Position numbers and translations under genes: made by a program
Origin: Clonostachys chloroleuca
Taxonomy: Eukaryota; Ascomycota; Sordariomycetes; Hypocreales; Bionectriaceae
Assembly: GCA_037952775.1 (NCBI GenBank)
Contig: JBANAY010000003.1
Location: 23,436,001-23,500,000, forward strand
DNA length: 64,000 nt
Direction: 5' to 3'
Part shown: positions 21,580 to 33,330 of the stretch, one piece after another
Layout of the letters: each line of letters opens with the position of its first letter
Position numbering within the stretch: the stretch's first letter is position 1
Notes under the pieces: model-generated
The model's database searches: none
Told to the model about the DNA's origin: nothing
What the model saw: the letters and a program-made list of their open reading frames with translations, nothing else

Positions 21580-22250
21580 AGATGGAAGGATATTGACCCT
21601 TGGTAGTCTGGTATAGAAGGCAACGAATGAGCAGTATTTGCTGACCTGAGGAACTATATTACATGCTGGTGTGGTTGATATTTCTTTTTTGAAATTTTCT
21701 TGAATAACTAGCTGGTAAAATAGAAATTATATCACAACTGAATACTATTAGAAATATTACTGAATATTCTGAATTTTTATGGAGCTGCTCTCGTCGCGAT
21801 GGATATTCTTCTTAACAGTTTGCTCTAGGGTGCCACGCCCATTAAATTTCTTCACCAATTCATCTATAACTTTACCTGAACAGACGAGGCCCGCAGCCGT
21901 TTTGGCCTGTTCTAAAAAAAACAAGCAGATTGCCTTACGGGCATCTTTCCTGAGTGGCTCATGCTCCAGCGCAAGGTGGTTCTGGCTTCGAATTGCAGCA
22001 TCAAAAGTCTGGATGCAATTGGTTGTAAGAAATAAAGGCATATGTTAGACGTAGTGTTCGCCAATAGAAGAGTAGGATTACATAGCCTCGTGACATGATA
22101 GCGCGTCTTTCGCAGCGGCTCTATACTTTGAGGAACCTACCCTGAAGCACTGGTCACGCCCAATATTGATACCGGAAGAACGACAAGGTAGTCAGGAGCC
22201 GAGGCCATCTTAACACAACGTCATGAATCACGCCTAAAATCCTAGGCCAC
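21580..22250. other. Spacer with one weak reverse-strand frame
   Basis: A frame of 94 codons at 21757-22041 (reverse) contains KTAAGLVCSGKVIDELVKKF but belongs to no family I recognise. The rest has no coding signal. The 21640-21780 segment is AT-rich. Confidence 0.3.
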
Positions 22251-24850
22251 TCAGGCTCGTGAGAAAATGCTCAAGGCCGTACTACGTGCTCTCTCACTAA
22301 AACCCAGCACAAGAGAGGTAGTGACGACAAACAGAGAAAGTGGAACTATCCTGGTTAGCGTAGCGATGATGGAGAGAGCGACGGACGAACGACAAAGATA
22401 AGCGAACACGACGCCGATTGACAGGTTGGCGTCGTTTTAACTCGCGGGCGTTGATGCTGAAGAAACCAGCGATGGTAGAGAGAGGCAGCTGTTAGGAAAT
22501 GGCTATGAGCACCTTTGCTGAGAGTTGAGCGTTTCCGTGTTAGTATTTTAATACTTACAAAAAGAACGGTGACAACCGTGAACTAATTGTCAATATTAGC
22601 GTATATTGTACGAATTCCGCAAAGCTGCTATAGGAACTGACAGTCATAATAGTCTTTCCGGATGTTTCCGACTGTTCCATGATTCGATGCATCGAATTTT
22701 GTATCGTAGCGTTAGATAAAGTCAATTTGTCAATCGATTGCAACAGGTCTCTAGAAGAATTCAGAATCTTATGGGTGGACATTGCCTGATAGAGGTTCTC
22801 CCTCGTCTGCTTGATCTCAATCAGGTGAATAATGCTATTATAGGCAGCCTTGGACTTCTCATGCAGATCATCGAGTGTTTGTTGACGCTCCTTCGGTCTT
22901 TTTTCCAGTAGATAGACCTTCTGCTTTCTCATTTTGGCTTCAGACTCAACTACGGTCTTTCCTCGCCAATCGAGACTAGAGAATTTCCTCATTACGGTCA
23001 TTTGCTTCTGGTGGATGTCGTGTATCATGCGGAGCTCATCCAGGACGTCCTTGACTTGCTCGAGTAAACGAAATTCGTCGTTTGCTTTGAAAAGCTCGAT
23101 TGCTTCTTCTTCGCTAAGTCTCATGCTGGAGGGTATGTTCTTATAGCAGGAGTTTTGTGCAATCATCTTTGGCAAAGACATTGAGCCGTGCCCAGCAAGA
23201 TACCAAATAAGGAGTCTGATACGTGCAATATCGGCGATGGAATGTTGGAACATCCCCATGAAGTCGAGTTGTTCCTCTAGAAACAAGTCGGGATCATAGA
23301 CGTTTGCGGCACAGCGATCGACCATAAAATAGGCCAGCTGTTCCGCGGTGCGAACCCATCTGCCCTTATTTCTAATATGCCTGACAAGTGACAGAAAGAC
23401 ATCCTCGCGATCTTCGTCACTATTAGACACATCGGGCCAAGTCCCTGGAAAACAGGATAAGACAGTGTCTGTGGCAAATACCTTAGTAAGGTGAGGGTGA
23501 GAAGTCACATCGAAGAACATGGAGCTCATACTGTTGTTCAAAATCCACAACCACAACTGATCGACCATAAGCACACGATGTCCCGTCCAATTCTTCTTCC
23601 TCGAATACTTCTCCACTACTTGATCCTGGTCTCTGTCCTCAGTATTCTCTAGCATGGGGAAATATGACTGATCCAACGTTCTTCGGGTAAAAAACACGGC
23701 TTATCAGGGACATAGTAGCGCATAATCTTCTCCTGAACTCCACAGGGCAGAGCAGCCACCTCGCTCACCCGGAGACCCGAACCGCGCTTCTGCTTGATAT
23801 CGTTAGCAACCCTTTGTGCATCTCTGATGATTTCAGCGGTATGGATCCTGGCTATGCTACGCTCCCAGTGCAGATATGGCATCTGTAGTCGTGGGTATAG
23901 ATTAGCATTCAGTCTCAACTTGGATTTGTCTGCTGTCTTACACAAATAGATAGGCTGTATTTGTCCTTAAAAGGTGTTCTCACTTTTACCGCGTGGCATG
24001 AGGTTCGTAAAGCCCGTCTGTGTATAGGCACAGTATACCTTTCTGCACGACGCACGGCACCAAATTCTCTTCTTAGAGTCCGGGAGCTAACTCTCCTCGC
24101 GGCTTCTTCCTTATACCTCAGATGATAAAAGCCTTGTAATTATGCCCTGCTCCGATCGTCAGCCTCGAGTGACCCGTGACTTTAGCTTTAGCTTTAACTT
24201 ACGTCGACCCATTCTAGATTGTTTGCAGGTAGATGTATCCAGAGCACTCCGTTGGAGTCGCCGAAATGTTAGAAACATTCGTGGCCTCCCGAAATCAGCT
24301 CGGCCAGTGACACATCCTCGCGCATTAAGCCCTCTGCAAACCCCGAAATATACCCAATAGAAGCCTTTAGCCCGAATGTATTTTCGTCGGCATTGGTGGT
24401 TGTTTGAGTGCTGTATAGCTGATGATCAATATCTGAATCAGGATAAAGAGGCTTGCCATTTTGGTCTTTGAGCAACGTAAGTTTCTTGCGCAGATCTGCT
24501 TGGTATCTGTGAAATTGAGATGCTAGATACTCCGACAGATTCTCGATAGGTCCGTTTTCCTCGCTTCGGAAGCAGTGCGGCCTCGACTGATCATAGCAAT
24601 CTAGGTCTGACGATCGGATAGTGTCGCTGGTATACCGCAAGTCTGAGACCTCCGTGGACGAGCTAATAGCATCGTCATTCTTCGCTTTTTGTGGCAACGC
24701 CCTCTTAGCAATATCTAAACCTCTTGTGAGCGCTTTTAGCTCGAGAGCAGAACTGCTCGAGTCAGACAATCGTTCTATGTTATTGTTAGATGCATTCCCG
24801 TGCTCAACGATAGAGCGTCTCCAGTGGATGTCGTCATCGGATAAAGACAT
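22251..24850 (-). pseudogene. CorA-like (Mg2+ transporter-like) fungal protein, frame-broken
   Basis: The start is ATG 24850 (MSLSDDDIHW). Segments in order are VLWIHLPANNLEWVDV before a GTAAGT donor at 24202, PYLHWERSI, TRRTLDQSYFPMLEN, VLMVDQLWLWIL, CFPGTWPDV, then coiled-coil helices to EQSETSGKTIMT. A 24-nt micro-exon (22559-22582) encodes FTVVTVLF. The last exon (22251-22488) gives LPLSTIAGFFSINAREL and a second membrane segment with IGVVFAYL. This order matches fungal CorA-like proteins with C-terminal paired helices. Defects are a TAA at about 24269, inside the expected coding path (CAA-to-TAA would be RIP-like), a missing T-equivalent in the A6 run 23689-23694, and an extra base in the T4 run 22435-22438. 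The middle exons near 23950-24190 carry further stops. Transport activity is not proven for this fungal branch. Confidence 0.6.
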
Positions 24851-25128
24851 AACTGTTGAACTAAGACAGATACGGTTGGATCTTTTTCAAGTCTGCTTTA
24901 GTTAAGGATGTAGTAGCTTGCTCAGATTTGCTTGCATGAACATAAATTGGGTAAAGGCGGTCAACATATATAGGGACTTCAACTTGCACCGCCATGGACC
25001 AAGCGACATCCAGTACTAATGTGCTCCTAGAGGAGGGGTGTATATGATTTATGGGAGTCTCCTTTTGCGGCTATAAATGCACGGCCAAAGCCTAAAGTCT
25101 ATTCTTTCACCAAAGGGAGAGATTCTAA
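24851..25128. other. Spacer
   Basis: No gene or repeat is seen between the CorA-like start and the transposase remnant. Confidence 0.4.
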
Positions 25129-25455
25129 GACTCCAAATGGCCGGGTTTTAAAGTTATATTCACATGTGATCGAAATAAGCTTCTGCCAAGCACATTAAAT
25201 GAACGAAAACGCCGAGCATATAGCCGAGGAACAGGCTGCAAGTTTTCAATACTCGCGAAACAACTTCTGGACGGGATGTCATGGGTCCTAAGCCATCGAC
25301 CTGGTCTGGAACGCATTGGAACACATTCTATTACAATCACCTCCCAAGCGAAGAACCATCGGTACACCCAGGACATCGACAACTTAGCGGGAATGGTATT
25401 GGAATTATCTCAAGTCCCACGAACTGTAGAGCTGCTTCTCGACAGATCAGAATAA
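25129..25455 (+). pseudogene. Mutator-like (MULE) transposase remnant, FAR1-type N-terminal domain
   Basis: This open stretch of 108 codons has no start codon. It reads FKVIFTCDRNK, then RGTGCKFSILAKQLLDG, SWVLSHRPGLERIGTHSIT and QAKNHRYTQDIDNLAGMVL. The order of CDR, GC-F-I, DG-W-L-HR, H and HR matches the FAR1-like DNA-binding region of fungal Mutator-like transposases. The catalytic part is absent downstream. The final stop overlaps a short telomere-like repeat. I infer an old fragment of a DNA transposon. Confidence 0.45.
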
Positions 25456-25466
25456 CCCTAACCCTA
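25453..25466. repeat. Telomere-like TAACCC repeat, two units
   Basis: The bases TAACCCTAACCCTA appear once here. Two units can occur by chance, so this is only a hint of a past telomere-associated repair event. Confidence 0.3.
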
Positions 25467-27464
25467 GGCGCCTCTGTATTGAGTATTGGGCGTTAGATGT
25501 CACACAACGACTAAGCCTCCCAGAAGCATATAGGAAAATTACTACAAATTCGTGGCGTTACGTTTTTCTAACTGGGCGTCATGCTTATGTGGGCATTACT
25601 TTTTACCCACTCTAATTGACTCACCATTGCCCTGAAGGCTCTACTACTAGAGCCTCCGTTCTCTGAAACCTTGAAACATACCAAAAGATATATGCAAGAG
25701 GTTACTTAGATTACCATGCAATAGAGAATGCACTGGTAGGTAAGGGGTTGATTATCGTTATTGAGAATTCCAAAACCAGTGGTAATGGTTTGGAAGGTAA
25801 GTGTTTTCGAAAAGAAGTGATTCTTTGTGAGCAAAAAGTGCTGGAAGTGGAGCTGGTAGTTGGTTGATTGCAGGCTCATGCAGCTCAAGCTGGTGCAGTC
25901 TCCCTTCCCAATACGGGACACCAATATACCATTCACTCATCCATTTTCATTCCATCTGTTATGCAAACGTGCCATGGTCATCACCCGGTGTAGCCATAGT
26001 AAACAGAAGACTCAACACCCCCTTCAGCCACGCCCAACATATAATGTCCATATATCATAAGAGACTGATCAGTGAAAGTAGATGTATACCCTCCTTACGT
26101 CTTGCCACCAGGGCTGTGCCCTTTTCGATCTCCATTGTGACTCTTCAGGTTCCTCATCAACTGCCACAGCCCGACCCCGATGTTGGTGATGGCAGCTGTC
26201 CCAAAACTGGGACTTGCTTACAAGGAAGATCCCGGTTTTGGGTCCATTGCAACAAAGCACCGTTTAGCGCATTATGATAGAACTTTTATTGTGACGCCGC
26301 GAAGAAAGAGAGGTGATCAAGCAGGTAGTTGAAACAAGTCAGTATTATGGTGGGGCTATCTATAGCATTATAGCACAACTGGAATCATATGATAAAGAAC
26401 AAGTGATCTGCGTGCTATATGTGGTCGCTCAGCCTTTTGGGTACCTAGATATTTATCCGCTGGCTCGTTATAACCGTAAAAGCCACACTATGTCTCTGAC
26501 TTTCTTCTCCAACATTGTGAAAGATATGTCGTATTTCTCCAACCTTCTCCTGCTGCGCCGTCACAGCCATAGCATCTCATTCATCCGCAAATTCGCGAAG
26601 GCTCCTCAAGACCGGAGTGAACCCTTCATCGTTGGGCATCCACCATCGCATGCAGGATTAGTCTTGGAAGAGCTTGGCGCCCTTTTGTCGTAGTGGCAAG
26701 GCTAATATGTATCTATTCTCCAAGGGTTCGTTATAGCAGCATACATATAGTATACATATACAGCCCAACAGGTTGAAACCTACCCCATCTGCTCCGATAA
26801 AGAAAAATTCTGCTGAACCCACACCTATAATGCGAATCCTAGGAAAGAAACAAGGCAGCCAGTTATATATACGGAGTGTAAGAGCGTGATAACTCCCTTA
26901 GGAGAGTTGGGCCAGGATTCAATCGTTTCGTAACTTCGGCAGACACCGTAGGCGTGGTTCTGCAAATCCTGCAGGAGGGTACTCTAATAAGCTTTGGGTA
27001 AAGAGCCACCACAACCTTCCATCTGTGCATCTCGACATCTAGACTCAAAAAAATTGGAATAATCAAAAGCATAATTGAAAGCCTGTGCGGTTCTGGACCA
27101 CATCTCGCTAAGATATAGGAAGCCCTCAATACGAGGTCACCAATTGAGCTATGATATCATCAGTCAGTCAGCTATATATCTTTCGCAGCTTGGAATGTGG
27201 GCTGACTCTACATCGGCATTTAAGCGACAACCTCATCTACATGTACGTAATGCAGGATCATGTCAGCGTGGCACGTTACTTCTTGTCATGAAAACGTATG
27301 TTGGAACTACCATGCTTCCTGTAGGTGAACACACATGGCTGGCATTAAAGGAAACTCAAATATCGGTTTTGTTCGTTGGGATCTCATGGGCCATAGGTAT
27401 AGGAGAGCTGTCATTAGACTGGGCTATACGGAGTATTAAGTGCCGAATTGACTAGGTACACAAA
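25456..27464. other. Gene-poor stretch
   Basis: Several short frames occur (25864-26277, 26313-26693 and 27075-27455 forward; 25706-25936 and 26863-27129 reverse), none with motifs or splice support. The 126-codon frame at 26313-26693 is the longest simple candidate (it contains GYLDIYPLARYNRKSH), but I cannot assign it. Confidence 0.35.
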
Positions 27465-27651
27465 GTACGAGTGGGGCTCTTGCCGCATTTTCTAGACCGT
27501 CAAAGACCGTCTGCTAGGAATGACGGCGCTTCACACAAACTTCGGGCGAATAGGAGCATTAAGGAGCAAAGCATAATCCAGTGCCACCCCTGCATCGTGC
27601 AATTTTCGTCTCGAGGCAACTTAATTGCAAGCAAAGCACGGCATGATATGG
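27465..27651 (+). repeat. Left arm of an inverted repeat pair
   Basis: This arm is homologous, in reverse complement, to 28104-28260. Shared blocks include CTAGACCGT, GTCTGCTAGGAATGACGGCG, GCATCGT and AAAGCACGGC. This arm has two small extra stretches (about 10 and 25 bp). The spacer is about 450 bp. It may be the ends of a decayed DNA transposon or two inverted copies of a short repeat. Confidence 0.6.
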
Positions 27652-28103
27652 AAGAAACCTTGTCTCCGGGCGAGTTGTTATTCTCCTGGTAGTATGCCGC
27701 GTCAGCATACTGCTTCATAAGTTGAAACATTGACAACAGACCTGGGTTAACATCTGATCTCGGTTAGTCTAAAAAGTGTATATGAGAAGCTGCACGGTTC
27801 CGGTGCAGCTCATATGCACAAATGAAAGCTTTCCCCGTTTAGGCGGTAGCAGCTGTAGTCACTGGATGTACGGCATTCTTCACAGCCCGGGTGATAAGTG
27901 GAAACCTTCTGCAATACTCTGGTGGCTCTGCTGTGATCGAGACTAAGTCACTGTCTGCCTCTTGTGCGATGCCATTATGTGGTGGTGGTAGAGAAGAGCG
28001 GCTAGAGGACCATCTGAAGAACCCAGAACCTAGAACGCTGAAAGGTTTGGCTTGGAAGGCTCTCAAGATGCAGCGGTATGTATTGACAAATTAGTGGGCA
28101 CAC

Positions 28104-28260
28104 CCATATCAAGCCGTGCTTTTTCTTGCAATCAACGATGCAGCAATGGCACTAGATTTTGTTTTGCTCCAAAATGCTTTAGTATTCGCCAGAAGTTTGT
28201 GTAAAGCGCCGTCATTCCTAGCAGACGGTCTAGAACAATGTGACAGGAGCCCACTCATAC
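28104..28260 (-). repeat. Right arm of an inverted repeat pair
   Basis: This is the reverse-complement partner of 27465-27651. Neither arm nor the spacer encodes a recognisable transposase, so a MITE-like or solo structure is possible. Confidence 0.6.
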
Positions 28261-28538
28261 ATTGTAGGAACATTAACACATGGGAGTTGTACCTCAGCAT
28301 TCCTATTGATTTTCCTTTGAGTGCTTGAGGGAAGTGGAAAGTGTCTGAGTTCACAAAGTTATGACAAGACGAGCGGTCAAAGCCTTTTGTTAGTTCGTGC
28401 AGCAACAAAATATAAGACCCTCATGATGCGCTGTGGGCCACCAGTTCGACACTTTTCCTCGTACCCGTTCGCCCGATATCTGTTCGTGAATTGTTTCTAA
28501 CAACAAAGCCATCCTCGCTATTTCGTATTCTAACCACT

Positions 28539-30384
28539 ATGGCGGCGGAAGTCTTTACCCATTTGATAGAGATGCGGTCGAGAGGTCGACACGATGGCCC
28601 TTTTCCGAGAGAGATCCCAATCAGCTCTGGAAACAATGGAATTCAAAACCTAAAGTCGTTAGCTAATTTGATGCAAGGCCAAGCTCAGAACCAAGACGAC
28701 CCAATCGTGTTAGGTGAGATGTCTATACCAGGTCTAGTAGGTCGATAGGCAGCATGACTAACTCTCTTGGCGTAGTCTCTGGATTCAGTGGCTGGGGACG
28801 GCCCCTCTTCGGAACCATCAACTACTGGGGGGTTTTGAAAGCCTACCGGAAATATTAGCCCAGGCTGGGTATAAAGTCATTGTCGTCAGGATCGGGCCGG
28901 TGTCGAGTAATCGGGAGCGCGCGTGCGAAATCTGGACGCAGCTTAGAAACATTAACCTAAACATCAACGGGACCGATAGGTAAGGCTACGGTGCTCGAAT
29001 TTGCCCGTATTTATACATAATAATTGACGTTACAGGGGCTATGACCTTCCTACCGATGTTCCTAGTAGAATAGCCATCAACTACGGAAACCAGCATCCTG
29101 CTGCGTCCCTCGGATATCTAGAAGAGGCGTCGACTTGGCGACCTGTGCTGTTTGGCAATATTCCAGACGGCTGGGATTGGAAGTGGGGCCAAAAAAACCC
29201 AGTCCATTTCATCTGCCATTCGCAAGGAGGGACTACTGTCCGTTATCTCATAGAGCTGCTAAGCGGCACTCACACGGATTTGTTTCCTGGTCCGGACTTT
29301 CCAACAGAGAATCATCAAGATTGGGTCAGGTCAGTTGTTACCATCGGGACGCCTCACAAAGGAACTACTGTGACGGATGTGGTGCAGGTAAGTAATCGGC
29401 AATCTAACATTAATTTTCCAGATGCGATGAGCTGAGAAGAACCATTTGCAGAACCTTCTTCCGCCAAATTATTTGGAAGTTCTCACAAGATTAGTCTGGT
29501 CAACGTCTTTTGATCCTCCTCAACTCCGGTTTTACGACTTGCAGCTCGATCATTGGGGCTTTTTTAGGCAAGAAAATGAGTCGTTGAGCGCCATGTACAG
29601 TCGGCTTGCCAGCCTTGTCGAGCGTTGGTGGAACTCGAACCTCCACGGACTCCATGATAACAGCATCCCTGGTGTGGTCGGCCTCAACAATTTTGCGCCA
29701 AACCCGTCGGAACACACCTACTACTTTACAATGTCCTTCTGCGCGACGGATCCATTCCCCAATGATACTCTTAATGCGCAAGATGTCGACGAATTCCTAG
29801 CTCTTTTTCCACTCAACGGGGTCATCAACCCATTTGGTTGGTTGGGAATACCCTTGTCAACAGTTTTCCACATCTTTTCACAACTGCCTTTCCTCCCCCA
29901 ACTCCGGGACTTTGCGGGGTGGTTCACAGACGTGGCCAACAGACATCTCGGAAGGATGAACTACTTCTCCCGAATTCCACGTGGTGGAAGCCAGATCCCT
30001 CGTGCAGACATGTTACCACTGATAGCTCTTCCCGCGTATGCAATGGGCGGTTACCAGCTGGACCAGGAAAGATTGCGGATCCTGGCTCGCATTACAACAG
30101 AGGAATACCAACGGAACGATGGGATTGTGAATACAAGTTCGATGAGCGGACCTGTTAACGCCCAATATGGAGCGGGTACTTTTCCTGGTACAGGAATTGA
30201 TATAGCGAACATAATGAATGCTAAAGGAAGGTACTGGCATTTGGGAGAGAATGTGACGATAGATCACGCGGACCAAATCGGGATTTTTACGTCTGAGAAT
30301 ACGGTGGGTTCCTATCCCCATAACGATGCCATAGTCATCTCTAAGCCTGAAGATAACAGCCCTGTACTAACGCTATATAGGTGA
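28539..30384 (+). CDS. Alpha/beta-hydrolase lipase (one-base frame break)
   Basis: Four exons (28539-28713, 28776-28979, 29036-29387, 29452-30384) have good splice sites. IVLVSGFSGWGRPLFG marks the oxyanion-hole strand. VHFICHSQGGTTVRYLIELL is the nucleophile elbow with Ser near residue 190. RNDGIVNTSSMSGPV and GENVTIDHADQIG resemble the Asp-loop and the His-bearing block. The layout resembles Staphylococcus/Bacillus-type (family I.5-I.6) triacylglycerol lipases, which filamentous fungi also carry. The elbow starts with Cys where Gly is usual. There is no signal peptide, suggesting an intracellular enzyme. Exon lengths total 1664, one short of a multiple of three. The frame breaks at the G6 run 28827-28832, where one more G would give the continuous product of 554 residues. 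Confidence 0.75.
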
Positions 30385-30524
30385 TGGAAGTCAACTTGAT
30401 GTACCTACTCTTTGCGTATGTGGTCACACGACTCTAGTAAGAGGCTCATGATATACAGCTCAACTTTGTATCTCTTCGTGCCGTTTGGGAAGTGACGTGA
30501 GAGTTGGACATCTTGCCGTCTAGC

Positions 30525-30778
30525 TGACGCTTGTTAGTCGTGGTCCTGGCCTTGTCGCACTCTCCAAGGGCGTTGGGGAGAAGGCCCAGAGCATTGTCGA
30601 GGAGGTTCTGAAGGAGCTGACCAAGCCTGCTGGCTTGTCGGCGATCAAGATGGTGCTCTCTCAGGATCTATGCGCAGTCACGCGTGTCGGGGGCCCCATT
30701 TGGATTATACTTTGTCTCTTTTTGTTATGCGTGCGAATGGCTCGGGAGGTTTGTAAGACGCTCTACCAACCTATATGA
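30525..30778 (+). pseudogene. Orphan coding fragment with a C-terminal membrane segment
   Basis: The frame is open from a stop at 30522 to TGA at 30776. It lacks a useful start, but the codon pattern looks protein-coding. It reads GPGLVALSKGVGEKAQSIV, then a hydrophobic WIILCLFLLCV, and ends YQPI. A possible acceptor (TTGTTAG) precedes it at about 30532-30538. I do not recognise the family. It may be the last exon of a lost gene. Confidence 0.3.
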
Positions 30779-33330
30779 TACGGCTATATGGCGTTTACCT
30801 TCGAAGTTTCGGAGCATATTACCCTCGACACCATTCCACCAGTAGCTCAAAGCTTAATCATCCGAATATACCGCTGAGACTTTGAAGCACATCACTCTAT
30901 GAGAATAATTCACTTGAGCATAGTCGCATTCTACCAGCTGTTCACGTGTAGATCAACGATTACCACACCTAGAGTTTAATCTCGATGCTTTCGTACAGTA
31001 CTCCCTATACAGATGATGTTGTAATAGCTGTTAAGAGTTTGTTCCGAAAGTAAGGATGTACTCATGTCAAGAGCCTTAGGGTCTATTTCGCATCATTAGT
31101 ACTGCAAGCAAAAGCTATATTAAACCCACTCAGCCATTTAAGACGACACTGGTTTGGTATTTAATTAACGTGTTTTATAATAACTGGGCCGCTACCACGG
31201 TTGGTCCATTTTGACCAGTTTAGCTACTTTTAGCAAGTTTCCAATAACAGAGTACTGATGCTAAACCTGTACAATACAATACAATATGATACAATTTATT
31301 ACGCCCGGCGGCGCTTGGGCCGAAAGGGCACTAATTACTAATACCTCCATATGCTGCCCAAATTGCGTCCTGACCTCGTCAAACCCATATTGTGTCGTAC
31401 ATTGCCCCCTTATGTCCTTATTTCCTAAAGCCCATATTGAAGTCTGTTCTTCAAGTGTTCAGTGTCCTATCTACGGCGGCTGAAGCGACGTCCGCTGCTA
31501 GTGGCACGGGGTGAGGGTTAAAGTTAGGTTAGTGATAGGGAGTTAGTTAGGGTGGGGGAGATTATGCGTTCAACTTCACAACCACAGAATCTTGAGTTAA
31601 TGCGACTTGAAAATGGGTCTGGTAGCACTTGCTCCCATCCACAACCGGGGGTCCTCAATACTTCTGGAACGGTACAGCACCGGATACGAAGCACGAACGC
31701 ATGCTATGATCTGAGTGAGTCGTCAGCAGAGCTGTGACTGACTTGTCCTCCCATCTAGGGCGGTACCATTCGCGGGTCTATTAATCTACCGGCACAGAGC
31801 CTCTATCCCACCATACCGACTCTATATAGCCTGTTTAAAGCGGCTGGAGTACAAAAAGTCATCTGGTACTGCTGTAGGTCTTGAATTACTACCTCCAAAA
31901 CTAGCAGCATACAATAAAGGGACAGGCATACTAACTCTTTCCAGCATCCTCTCGCGGCCGAGGTTCTCGAGCAGCTGGATGGTTCAAAGACCATATCGAC
32001 GACCGAAACGACAGCGATATGGAGAGCTTGATATTGCTCGAAGGTATCAGTGGATGGGCCAAAGCTGGCAGAGAGTTTGTAGAGTGGATTGATGAGTACG
32101 ATGTGACTGTGTGGGAGAATAAGTAGATCTAACCCAGTATGGTCAAGTTTTTGGTGATAAGAGCAATAAATCATAGCAGCTTAGAGAACTTTACGCTGGT
32201 GGCATTGCGACTTGCTATATAGGCAGCGTGGTTGACCAATATCCATCCCACGGACTTCGTAGGCCACTGGGAACTTAATGGAATAATAAACTTCCAAGAT
32301 ATAGTCGTTGCGCCCGGGGTCCCACTCCATAGTAAGGAAAGGAAAGAGAATAGTGCATTGGAAAGGACAAATAATATCGGATGGCTTCACAGAGACATCC
32401 TGCGAGAGACCATGACACAATCTTCATTTCATTCTGGTGGCTCGCGTGAGAATGGACTATTCAATGATCTAGGCGCCAGGTGCGGTAGCGGAACTGCCTA
32501 TGCATGGCTCCTAGCCACGTACGGTCTAGTTAATAAAGCCCAATAAATCTCTGTCTGTACTTGCCAAGGTAGTTGGGTGACAACAAGTTTCTCCTGCACA
32601 TGACCAGTTTCAGCAAGCCGAGCCAACGATCCCTCTCCCATGCCTACGCCCCCTGCAGGTCGTGCCCCGGGATCGGATTTGGCGAGCAGTCCCTTTTCCC
32701 CCTTGGCAGCTGCTCCTCTGCCATATTCTACTCGACCCTTCCCTCTGTCTCGCCAGACACCGTCGTTAGCCGCTTCAGCCACGGCCCCCAGCTCGATCTC
32801 GCCCCCCCCCCCCCCCCTCGATGTTCCTCTGCACTAGTATCTGTCCGAGGGCCCCCCTTGGTACGGGGTGGCAAATGCATCGTGGCCGTAGACAAGGTAT
32901 CCGAGTATTGTACCCCTCATTTCTCCTAAAACTCAAATCACGAATAATTATCAACGATATGTCAACAAGCAGATCACATCTTCAAATACAACAAATGCAA
33001 TGAGTTTATCTCCAGAAATACACAACTGGTGCGACGATGTTACAAAGAGAGGTAATATCTGCGAGGAAACATATACCCACCCTCCAAAGTTCAACATTCT
33101 AGCCTCAACGACTTGCCAACGTTGTTTACAAATATTCAAAGCATGAGGAAAGGTACGGCTTGTATAGTTTGTAATTGTTATCCATTTTTCAGAAGAATGT
33201 GAGGTATTGGGAAGTGGCCTGGTTTGTTCGCAAAATTCAGACTAGCTAAGCATACTCGACACCTTCTTGGTCGGAACGGTGGGGTATTTTAGCACTTGCT
33301 GAATGGTAGATGGATATTATTTTGGGATAA
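30779..33330. other. Gene-poor transition zone
   Basis: Only short frames without family resemblance occur (for example 31803-32174 reverse, 32232-32546 forward). A G-rich degenerate TTAGG-type stretch lies at 31512-31557, and a 15-nt C run near 32803-32817. Composition shifts to AT-rich RIP-type DNA near 33300. Confidence 0.45.
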
